From Aminidesulfovibrio sp040307135 (GTDB lineage: Bacteria; Desulfobacterota; Desulfovibrionia; Desulfovibrionales; Desulfovibrionaceae): a stretch of 6,469 nt of DNA. A model generated the notes under the pieces. That model saw only the letters and a program-made list of their open reading frames with translations, did no database searches and had not been told where the DNA came from. A program made the translations under genes and the position numbers. Where the stretch lies: NCBI GenBank assembly GCA_040307135.1, contig JAWRKD010000050.1, forward strand, positions 1 through 6,469. Reading direction: 5' to 3'. Numbering within the stretch: position 1 is the first letter of the stretch; each line of letters opens with the position of its first letter. Shown one piece after another: positions 1 to 4,409 of the stretch.

Positions 1-28
1 CCCCCCCCCCCCCCCCCCCCCCCCCCCC
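1..28. other. Poly-C run at the window edge, probable assembly artefact
   Basis: The first 28 bases are all C and run directly into the HflC coding frame, where they would encode an all-proline stretch. HflC has no such proline tract, and the residues expected before the first good codon are a charged helix. The simplest reading is a contig-end artefact, for example poly-G reads from two-colour sequencing chemistry seen on the opposite strand. The last C of the run may be genuine, as part of an Arg codon. Confidence 0.8.
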
Positions 29-168
29 GGATCTATGCCGAGGCCTACGGCCAGTCGCCGGAGTTCTACGCCTTCCAGCGCAGCCTGGAGGCCTACGAGG
101 CCGCGCTCAAGGACAACACCCGCCTGGTGCTCACCCCGGGCAGCCCGTTCCTGCGGTACTTCCAATAG
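1..168 (+). CDS. hflC: HflC, protease modulator (SPFH/band 7 family), C-terminal fragment
   Basis: Only the C-terminal end of the gene is present. Reliable codons start at about 28-31 and give roughly 46 residues ending at the TAG at 166-168. The frame reads IYAEAYGQSPEFYAFQRSLE, followed by a helix and a hydrophobic LVLTPGSPFLRYF tail. This is the conserved HflC C-terminus (alanine-rich SPFH helix, PEFYxFxRSLEAY, then a short Phe/Tyr-rich end). In known systems HflC pairs with HflK in a membrane-anchored, periplasm-facing complex that modulates FtsH proteolysis. HflK is usually encoded just upstream, outside this window. The in-frame CCC codons at 1-27 are probably not real sequence. A hairpin terminator follows 4 bases after the stop, so hflC likely ends its operon. 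Related SPFH proteins are possible, but the PEFYAF...SLEAY signature favours HflC. Confidence 0.8.
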   Translation, partial: PPPPPPPPPRIYAEAYGQSPEFYAFQRSLEAYEAALKDNTRLVLTPGSPFLRYFQ

Positions 169-172
169 AGAA

Positions 173-204
173 AAATCGGCGGAACCGATAGGTTCCGCCG
201 ATTT
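173..204. terminator. Hairpin terminator after hflC
   Basis: Bases 173-186 and 191-204 form a perfect 14-bp inverted repeat around a GATA loop, starting 4 bases after the hflC stop. The T run on the + side is short (TTT inside the stem end). On the - strand the stem is followed by five T in a row, so the element may work in both directions. Its position makes it the likely end of hflC transcription. Confidence 0.75.
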
Positions 205-244
205 CCGCAACCTGCGCCATTTCCCGCCCATTCCCCCGGAATCA

Positions 245-276
245 TGCGCGATTGGACGGCTGCCTCCGATCGCGCA
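245..276. repeat. Strong hairpin (12-bp stem) downstream of hflC
   Basis: TGCGCGATTGGA at 245-256 pairs with TCCGATCGCGCA at 265-276, with one T-G wobble and an 8-base loop. No T run follows, so it is not an ordinary intrinsic terminator. It could be part of a structured RNA, an mRNA 3' stability element or a protein-binding palindrome. The sequence alone does not decide. Confidence 0.55.
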
Positions 277-532
277 AACGTCAATCCCGACCTGACGGGA
301 CGGTTTCCTTGACTTTCAAGCGGCTCCTGACTACTAGTGCCCTATTTTCAGGGCTGGAAACACGTGCTGGACATGATTCGGGGGTCCAAACCGCATGATT
401 CAGCCTGTTTCATGTTTGCAATGACCAGTTGTTCGGCTGAAGCTTGCTGCTACGTTACAGATGGGGGGTTATGCACGGCATCGGTACTGTGGAAATCAAT
501 CATTAGTCTATAGTGTATCGGATATCTTTTTG

Positions 533-550
533 CCTATATCAAGATATAGG
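533..550. promoter_or_regulatory. Perfect palindrome, candidate operator of the CI-like repressor
   Basis: CCTATATC (533-540), an AA spacer, then GATATAGG (543-550) form a perfect 8+8 inverted repeat that ends 25 bases before the repressor start codon. The half-site core TATAG/CTATA recurs at 508-513 and 562-566, so TATAGG occurs twice 17 bases apart. Phage-type repressors commonly bind such palindromes beside their own gene, so autoregulation is a reasonable inference. The site overlaps the AT-rich stretch where the promoter must lie. Confidence 0.5.
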
Positions 551-575
551 TTATTTTGCTTTATAGGGAGCAATC

Positions 576-1295
576 ATGCCCAAGAATAAGAAAAAGTGCG
601 ACGAGAACCTGGAACGCTGGTTCAACGAGGTTCTCGAGCGCATCAAGAAAGCCACCGGGGCGCGGACCCAGGTGCAGCTGGCCGACGTGCTGGACGTCCG
701 CCAGTCGAGCATTTCCGACGCCAAGCGCCGCTGCTCCGTGCCGGCCGAATGGTTCCTCAAGCTCTACCGCAGCCACGGCCTGTCGCCGGACTGGCTGGCC
801 CACGGCTCCGAGCCGGTCTATCTCCATCCCAGCCGCGGCAAGATGGCCGCCGACGCGCTCCTGCGCGAGACCCCGGCGCCTTACGGCAGGCCCCATTCCC
901 GCAGCCGCGTGGTGCCGGTCTGCTCCATGGCCGCGCCCAAGAACGCCGGTCCCAGCTGGGAGCCCCTGCCCATTGAGGACCTGGCCATCCCCGAGAGCTT
1001 CCACCGCGAGAGCCTGGTGGTGGTCAAGATGGACTCCACCGGCATGGAGCCCATCATCTGCCGGGGGGCCTTCGTGGGCATCGACACGGCCCAGAAGCAG
1101 TGCCCGGACGGGGACTTCAGCGCCGTGTACTTCCCCAGGCAGGGCCTTCTGATCCGCCGGGTCTATTTCCAGAACGGCCAGTACGTGCTGCGCGCCGAGA
1201 AGGACTACTCGGACATCACCATCCCGGCCGAGGAGATGAAGGACCGCATCGTGGGCCGCGTGACCTGGGTGCTCCAGAACGTGACCCCGCTCTGA
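576..1295 (+). CDS. CI-like transcriptional repressor, HTH plus degenerate S24 peptidase domain
   Basis: The protein has 239 residues. ATG 576 is preceded by AGGGAG (565-570) at 5 bases, which supports this start. Residues ~12-76 match the phage CI repressor DNA-binding domain: helix-turn-helix around TQVQLADVLDVRQSSISDAK (31-50), then VPAEWFLKLYRSHGLSPDWLAHG. A linker follows, then an S24/LexA-like domain (~112-236) with KMDSTGMEPIICRGAFVGID, DGDFSAVYF and LLIRRVYF. In LexA/CI the residue before MEP is the nucleophilic Ser and the Lys of a KR pair is the general base. Here those positions are Gly156 and Arg194, so self-cleavage is unlikely, although Ser154/Thr155 lie close by. It is presumably a cytoplasmic DNA-binding dimer. 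No phage genes are nearby, so it looks like a stand-alone regulator or a prophage relic. It is followed by its own terminator. Its target genes are unknown; the palindrome at 533-550 suggests autoregulation. Confidence 0.85.
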   Translation: MPKNKKKCDENLERWFNEVLERIKKATGARTQVQLADVLDVRQSSISDAKRRCSVPAEWFLKLYRSHGLSPDWLAHGSEPVYLHPSRGKMAADALLRETPAPYGRPHSRSRVVPVCSMAAPKNAGPSWEPLPIEDLAIPESFHRESLVVVKMDSTGMEPIICRGAFVGIDTAQKQCPDGDFSAVYFPRQGLLIRRVYFQNGQYVLRAEKDYSDITIPAEEMKDRIVGRVTWVLQNVTPL

Positions 1296-1309
1296 TCCCG
1301 CATTGCGCG

Positions 1310-1347
1310 AAGGCCCGGGGAGCGCTGAGTCCCCCCCGGGCCTTTTT
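1310..1347 (+). terminator. Intrinsic terminator of the repressor gene
   Basis: AAGGCCCGGGG (1310-1320) pairs with CCCCGGGCCTT (1334-1344) around a 13-base loop. A T5 run (1343-1347) follows, then CG and TTTT. It lies 14 bases after the repressor stop, a textbook rho-independent terminator. It separates the repressor from panB. Confidence 0.88.
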
Positions 1348-1361
1348 CGTTTTCCGGCCGC

Positions 1362-1390
1362 TTGACGGGGACCCGCCGGGGTCCTACCCT
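1362..1390 (+). promoter_or_regulatory. Sigma-70-type promoter of panB
   Basis: TTGACG (1362-1367), a 17-base spacer, then TACCCT (1385-1390). The -35 box matches the consensus at 5 of 6 positions. The -10 box keeps the key T, A and final T. It sits just after the repressor terminator and predicts a start near 1397, giving a leader of about 30 bases before ATG 1428. Confidence 0.65.
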
Positions 1391-1427
1391 CGCCTTTCCG
1401 CCCCCGGAACCCGAAACGGAGCACGCC

Positions 1428-2261
1428 ATGGCCAAACAGCTCACCGCGCCCGACATCCTGGCCCTCAAGGGCCGGGCCAAGGTGGCCGCCATCACGGCCT
1501 ACGACTACCCCAGCGGCCTTCTGGCCGACGCGGCCGGGCCGGACGTGGTCCTGGTGGGCGATTCCCTGGCCATGGTGGTCCTGGGCCAGGAGGACACGCT
1601 CTCCGTGACCATGGAGGAGATGCTCCACCACTGCCGGGCCACGGCCCGGGCCGTGAAACACGCCCTGCTGGTGGGCGACATGCCCTTCCTCTCCTACCAG
1701 TGCTCCACGCCCGAGGCCGTGCGCAACGCGGGCCGCTTCCTCAAGGAAGGCGGGGCCAGGGCCGTGAAGCTGGAAGGCGGCCGGGCCGTGCTGCCCCAGG
1801 TGCGGGCCATCGTGGACGCGGGCATCCCGGTCATGGGCCACATCGGGCTCACGCCCCAGCACATCGCCAACCTGGGCGGGTTCAAGGCCCAGGGCAAGAC
1901 CGCCGAGGCCGTCCGCATCCTGCTGGAGGACGCCCGGGCCCTGGCCGACGCGGGCTGCTTCTCCCTGGTGCTGGAGGCCATGCCGCGGGAAGCCGCGGCG
2001 CGCATCACACGGGCCGTGCCCATCCCCACCATCGGCATCGGCGCGGGGCCGGACACCGACGGCCAGGTCCTGGTGATCCACGACATCCTGGGGCTCTACG
2101 ACCGCTTCCTGCCGAAGTTCGTGAAGCAGTACGCCAACCTGGCCCAGCCGGGCCGGGAGGCCGTGGCGGCCTACTACGCCGAGGTGCGTGCCGGAACCTT
2201 CCCTGGTCCGGAGCACAGCACCAGTCTCGCGCCCGAGGAGCTGGAACGGCTCGGAGACTGA
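1428..2261 (+). CDS. panB: 3-methyl-2-oxobutanoate hydroxymethyltransferase (PanB)
   Basis: The protein has 277 residues, close to the usual 260-280. The enzyme transfers a hydroxymethyl group from 5,10-methylene-tetrahydrofolate to 2-oxoisovalerate, forming ketopantoate. This is the first step of pantothenate and CoA synthesis, carried out in the cytoplasm by a TIM-barrel oligomer. Conserved motifs in order are TAYDYPSG (23-30), LVGDSLAMVVLG (42-53), VGDMPF (82-87), VKLEGG (113-118), MGHIGLTPQ (136-144), LEAMP (182-186) and TIGIGAG (201-207). By comparison with E. coli PanB, Asp45, Asp84 and Glu116 bind Mg2+, and Glu183 matches the catalytic Glu181. ATG 1428 is chosen because GGAG (1418-1421) lies 6 bases upstream. 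An in-frame TTG at 1362 is part of the promoter -35 box and has no ribosome site. panC and panD are not adjacent. The gene ends 3 bases from the convergent sodB stop. Confidence 0.95.
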   Translation: MAKQLTAPDILALKGRAKVAAITAYDYPSGLLADAAGPDVVLVGDSLAMVVLGQEDTLSVTMEEMLHHCRATARAVKHALLVGDMPFLSYQCSTPEAVRNAGRFLKEGGARAVKLEGGRAVLPQVRAIVDAGIPVMGHIGLTPQHIANLGGFKAQGKTAEAVRILLEDARALADAGCFSLVLEAMPREAAARITRAVPIPTIGIGAGPDTDGQVLVIHDILGLYDRFLPKFVKQYANLAQPGREAVAAYYAEVRAGTFPGPEHSTSLAPEELERLGD

Positions 2262-2264
2262 CGC

Positions 2265-2861
2265 CTACTTCAGGTTTGCGGCGGCGAAGTCCCAGTTCAG
2301 GAGCTTGTCCAGCACCGCGTTCACGTGGTCCGGCCGCCGGTTCTGGTAGTCCAGGTAGTAGGCGTGCTCCCAGACGTCCACCACCAGGAGCGGATTGAGG
2401 CCCTGGGTCAGCGGCGTCTCGGCGTTGGCCGTGCTCACGACCTTGAGCGCGAAGCCGTCCTGCGCCAGCCAGGCCCAGCCGCTGCCGAAGCGGCCCACGG
2501 CCGCGGCGGCGAAGGCCTTGGCGAACTCCTCGTGGCTGCCGAAGGAGGCCTGCACCATGGCCCCGATCCTGCCCGAGGGGCGGCCTCCGCCGCCGGGCTT
2601 CAGGCTCTTCCAGTAGAACTCGTGGTTCCAGGCCTGGGCCGCATTGTTGAACAGGGCCTCCTGGCCCGGTTTGGCCGCGGCCTTGACGATCTCGGCCAGG
2701 GGCTTGCCCTCCAGGCCCGTGCCCGCCAGCAGCTTGTTGGCGTTGGCCACGTAGGCCGCGTGGTGCTTGCCGTAGTGGAACTCCAGGGTGCGGGCCGAGA
2801 TCACCGGCTCCAGGGCGTTCTGGGCATAGGGCAGGGGCGGTTGGATCACCGTGTCGCTCAT
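2265..2861 (-). CDS. sodB: Superoxide dismutase, Fe type
   Basis: The protein has 198 residues, the normal size for Fe/Mn superoxide dismutase, which converts superoxide to oxygen and hydrogen peroxide. The start (ATG at 2861-2859) has an excellent AAGGAGG site (2874-2868) 6 bases upstream. The open frame continues to 3095, but that part looks non-coding. N-terminal domain: LEFHYGKHH gives metal ligand His29 and gateway Tyr37, and FNNAAQAWNHEFYW gives His80. C-terminal domain: DVWEHAYYLDY gives Asp162 and His166. Iron is favoured over manganese because Gln76 stands in AAQAWNH and Ala147 in TANAETP, where Mn enzymes place Gly and Gln. There is no signal peptide, so the product is predicted to be cytoplasmic, unlike the exported enzyme described in Desulfovibrio vulgaris. 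In an anaerobe its role would be defence against transient oxygen. It is a single gene, divergent from the Gate-protein gene. Confidence 0.95.
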   Translation of the reverse strand: MSDTVIQPPLPYAQNALEPVISARTLEFHYGKHHAAYVANANKLLAGTGLEGKPLAEIVKAAAKPGQEALFNNAAQAWNHEFYWKSLKPGGGGRPSGRIGAMVQASFGSHEEFAKAFAAAAVGRFGSGWAWLAQDGFALKVVSTANAETPLTQGLNPLLVVDVWEHAYYLDYQNRRPDHVNAVLDKLLNWDFAAANLK

Positions 2862-2888
2862 GGCTGTCCTCCTTTCGGCTTTCCTTCT

Positions 2889-2917
2889 CCTATCCGCCCG
2901 CCGGACCTCGGCGTCAA
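2889..2917 (-). promoter_or_regulatory. sodB: Candidate sodB promoter
   Basis: On the - strand TTGACG (2917-2912) is followed by 17 bases and GATAGG (2894-2889). The -35 box is good and the -10 box moderate (ATA core). It would start transcription at about 2882, only some 8 bases before the ribosome site, giving a short leader of about 20 bases. No other - strand hexamer pair in the gap looked better. Confidence 0.4.
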
Positions 2918-2931
2918 ACATTTTGCCGCGG

Positions 2932-2945
2932 CCGGGAATTCCCGG
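2932..2945. repeat. 14-bp perfect palindrome in the sodB/Gate-gene divergent region
   Basis: CCGGGAATTCCCGG at 2932-2945 is a perfect palindrome just upstream of the candidate sodB -35 box, a fitting place for a regulator. I do not recognise it as the box of a named regulator. Elsewhere in the same gap GTCAA (3045-3049) and TTGAC (3061-3065) form an 11-base-spaced inverted repeat. I see no convincing + strand promoter in 2862-3097. Confidence 0.35.
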
Positions 2946-3097
2946 AGGCTCCATCCGGACGAACTGCCGCGCAGAGGGTCCTCCTTGTCCCGCGGAACGG
3001 TTGCCGGGGTTTGGCCCCATTCCCTCCCGCAATGGCCGCCCGGAGTCAATCCTCCCTGTCTTGACGAAACAGGTTCCAGGCTGCACAAGAGGCAACC

Positions 3098-4054
3098 ATG
3101 CTGCCCTCCACCCATGAACTCTGGAACGGTCTGGCCTGGCCCCTGCTGCGCATGTGCGGCGCGGTGAGCCTGGGGCTCTTCGCGGGCAACCTCATCGAGT
3201 CGCTCAACTGGACCAGGGCCGTGGCCCGGGTGGCCGCCCCGCTCATCCGCATGGCCCGGCTCAAGGACATCTCCGGGGCCAGCTTCAGCATGGCCTTCTT
3301 CTCCGGGGCCGCGGCCAACTCCATGCTGGCCGAGGCCTACGAGCAGGGCAGACTGACGGAGCGCGAGGTGGTGCTCTCCAACCTCTTCAACAGCCTGCCC
3401 ACCAATTTCCTGCACCTGCCCACGCTGCTGGCCCTGGCCGTGCCCTTCCTGCACCAGGCCGCCGTGGTCTATGTGGGCCTCACCGTGCTCTCGGCCCTGA
3501 TCCGCACCTTCGTCATCGTGCTCTGGGGCCGCCTCACCCTACCGCCCCTGCCCGAAGGCTGCGTGACCTGCCTGCTGGACGAGGGCGGCTTCAAAGGCCT
3601 GGGCCCGGCCCTGCGCAACACCTGGACGCGCTTCAAGAAGCGGCTGCCCCGGCTGATCTGCATCACCGTGCCTGTCTATACGTTGTTCTTTTTCCTGAAG
3701 CGCTGGGGGATCTTCGACTGGCTGGAGCAGGCCATGGGCCAGAGCTTCCTGCTCTCCTGGCTGCCGCCCGAGGCCGTGGGCGTGGTGGCCTTCCAGGTGG
3801 CGGCGGAGTCCACCGCGGGCTTCGCCGCGGCCGGGGCCCTGCTCACCACCGGCGCCCTGGGCATGAAGGAGATGGTCCTGGCCCTGCTGGCGGGGGCCGT
3901 GCTCTCCACGCCCATGCGCGCGGTGCGCCACCAGTTCCCCTACTACACCGGCATCTTCAAGACCCGCCTGGCCGTGCGGCTCATCGTGCACAACCAGGCC
4001 CTGCGCGCGGCCTCCCTGCTCCTGGTGGCCGCTCTCTACGCCCTGCTGGGATGA
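3098..4054 (+). CDS. Gate-domain (nucleoside recognition family) inner-membrane protein, function unknown
   Basis: The protein has 318 residues and is strongly hydrophobic. ATG 3098 is preceded by AAGAGG (3087-3092) at 5 bases. Likely membrane segments lie near residues 13-33, 60-78, 105-121, 123-143, 185-200, 214-234, 238-268 and 300-317, with basic loops such as TRFKKRLPR (177-185). Two stretches resemble each other: MAFFSGAAANSMLAEAY...GRLTEREVVLSNLFNSLPTNF (65-104) and VAFQVAAESTAGFAAA...GALGMKEMVLALLAGAVLSTPM (230-273). Both have a small-residue helix, then G-x-L-x-x-(K/R)E-x-VL, then an S-x-P turn, which suggests two Gate-like halves. A CVTC motif (155-158) sits in the central loop. Gate domains occur in nucleoside transporters, SpmA/SpmB and FeoB-like proteins, but the substrate here cannot be read from sequence. 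I recognise the family only by general pattern. The gene appears to be transcribed alone. Confidence 0.75.
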   Translation: MLPSTHELWNGLAWPLLRMCGAVSLGLFAGNLIESLNWTRAVARVAAPLIRMARLKDISGASFSMAFFSGAAANSMLAEAYEQGRLTEREVVLSNLFNSLPTNFLHLPTLLALAVPFLHQAAVVYVGLTVLSALIRTFVIVLWGRLTLPPLPEGCVTCLLDEGGFKGLGPALRNTWTRFKKRLPRLICITVPVYTLFFFLKRWGIFDWLEQAMGQSFLLSWLPPEAVGVVAFQVAAESTAGFAAAGALLTTGALGMKEMVLALLAGAVLSTPMRAVRHQFPYYTGIFKTRLAVRLIVHNQALRAASLLLVAALYALLG

Positions 4055-4058
4055 ACCT

Positions 4059-4107
4059 TGTGCATTTGTGCAAATTCTTGTGCAAGGAATGTGCAGCAGC
4101 CTGCACA
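4059..4107. promoter_or_regulatory. Cluster of five TGTGCA sites, candidate activator-binding region
   Basis: TGTGCA occurs exactly at 4059-4064, 4067-4072, 4079-4084 and 4090-4095, and inverted (TGCACA) at 4102-4107. Three of the direct copies are TTGTGCA. The 8-mer CTTGTGCA (4077-4084) pairs perfectly with TGCACAAG (4102-4109), and TGTGCAG (4090-4096) with CTGCACA (4101-4107), so the sites can be read as nested inverted repeats. The cluster starts 4 bases after the Gate-protein stop codon. It lies about 90-140 bases upstream of the predicted sigma-54 start, the usual distance for enhancer sites of sigma-54 activators. The binding protein is unknown. Confidence 0.55.
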
Positions 4108-4147
4108 AGCAAGCAGGCCGGAGCCGAGGCAGTTTTATTAAATAACG

Positions 4148-4167
4148 TATAATTTCAACATGTTGAA
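4148..4167 (+). promoter_or_regulatory. TATAAT box abutting a perfect 14-bp palindrome
   Basis: TATAAT (4148-4153) matches the -10 consensus exactly and stands out in GC-rich DNA. The palindrome TTCAACATGTTGAA (4154-4167) follows without a gap, where a sigma-70 start site would be. No good -35 box is seen at the right spacing (4125-4130 is GC-rich). The palindrome could be a repressor site over a weak promoter, or a regulator site just upstream of the sigma-54 promoter. Confidence 0.45.
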
Positions 4168-4171
4168 TATT

Positions 4172-4188
4172 TTGGCACGGCTTTGGCA
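4172..4188 (+). promoter_or_regulatory. Sigma-54 (RpoN) promoter
   Basis: TTGGCAC (4172-4178), 5 bases, then TGGCA (4184-4188). The invariant GG (4174-4175) and GC (4186-4187) are exactly 10 bases apart, as sigma-54 requires. Against TGGCAC-N5-TTGCA the only mismatch is T to G at 4185. The predicted start is near G4199. The TGTGCA cluster upstream would suit an enhancer-binding activator. Confidence 0.65.
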
Positions 4189-4198
4189 GTGGCTTCAC

Positions 4199-4300
4199 GC
4201 AAGGCACACAGCACAGCGAGCCTCACCCCAGTCACACGTTTCCTTCCCAAACTCCTCTCTCTCCGTAAGAAGGGGGCCCAGCAGGGCCCCCTTCTTATTT
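4199..4300 (+). ncRNA. Candidate sigma-54-dependent small RNA
   Basis: A transcript of about 100 nt is predicted from the sigma-54 start (~4199) to the end of the terminator (~4300). No ORF with a ribosome site fits inside it. The 5' part is A/C-rich. The middle (about 4240-4264) is a pyrimidine-rich, apparently unpaired tract including CTCCTCTCTCTCC, which could pair with GGAG-type ribosome sites. The 3' end is a strong terminator hairpin. This layout recalls sigma-54-driven Qrr RNAs of vibrios in architecture, with no sequence relationship claimed. Alternatives are a leader of the chemoreceptor mRNA with an attenuator, or a long 3' end of the Gate-protein mRNA. Confidence 0.4.
4266..4300 (+). 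terminator. Intrinsic terminator, 14-bp perfect stem
   Basis: TAAGAAGGGGGCCC (4266-4279) pairs perfectly with GGGCCCCCTTCTTA (4284-4297) around an AGCA loop. TTT follows directly, and the 3' arm is itself T-rich. The reverse strand has no T run, so it should act on + strand transcripts. It lies 110 bases before the chemoreceptor start and some 210 bases after the Gate-protein stop. Confidence 0.82.
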
Positions 4301-4337
4301 CCACAGGACAAGGAAATGATAATTTCTGCCGCCCGGC

Positions 4338-4366
4338 TTGCTCCATCCCCCTGATCCGGCTACATT
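4338..4366 (+). promoter_or_regulatory. Candidate promoter of the chemoreceptor gene
   Basis: TTGCTC (4338-4343), a 17-base spacer, then TACATT (4361-4366). It lies between the terminator and the chemoreceptor ribosome site, giving a leader of about 37 bases. The -35 box is weak and the -10 box matches 4 of 6. GATAAT at 4318-4323 is an alternative -10 without a good partner. No flagellar sigma-28 promoter is visible. Confidence 0.4.
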
Positions 4367-4409
4367 GAAAACCTCTATCACCCTTTTGCCGGAACCCCGG
4401 AGGAGCGTC

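Larger units (their letters stand above)
205..575. other. Long intergenic region with several hairpins, no convincing gene
   Basis: This interval separates hflC from the repressor gene. I see no gene with a credible ribosome site. It holds a 12-bp-stem hairpin (245-276); short stems at 285-289/296-300, 339-343/350-354 and 399-405/435-441; and a possible weak promoter (TTGACT at 309-314, 17 bases, TACTAG at 332-337). From about 490 it becomes markedly AT-rich, which marks the promoter zone of the repressor gene. TATAGT at 509-514 could serve as a -10 box, but I found no good -35 partner. A cysteine-rich 46-codon frame (373-513) lacks a ribosome site and was not accepted. Confidence 0.5.

Noticed and set aside
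373..513. Cysteine-rich 46-codon frame in the hflC-repressor gap
   Set aside because: It has no ribosome site, its codon use is unlike its neighbours, and its end overlaps the AT-rich promoter zone of the repressor. There is not enough to call a gene.
576..1295. Prophage or integrated element around the CI-like repressor
   Set aside because: Flanking genes are chromosomal housekeeping genes, base composition is even apart from the promoter region, and no integrase, attachment repeats or other phage genes are seen.
1362..1427. 22-residue N-terminal extension of PanB from TTG 1362
   Set aside because: The TTG is part of the promoter -35 box, no ribosome site precedes it, and PanB proteins begin near the chosen ATG.
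561..2216. 551-codon open frame on the - strand across the repressor and panB
   Set aside because: It is a GC-rich antisense shadow. It overlaps two well-supported genes and a terminator, has biased low-complexity Gly/His/Arg content and matches no family.
3061..3090. TTGACG at 3061-3066 as the -35 box of the Gate-protein gene
   Set aside because: The matching -10 position would fall on the ribosome site at 3087-3092 and has no TATAAT-like sequence.
4160..4354. 64-codon + strand frame starting inside the palindrome at 4154-4167
   Set aside because: It has no ribosome site, its start lies upstream of the predicted sigma-54 start, and it runs straight through a strong terminator stem.
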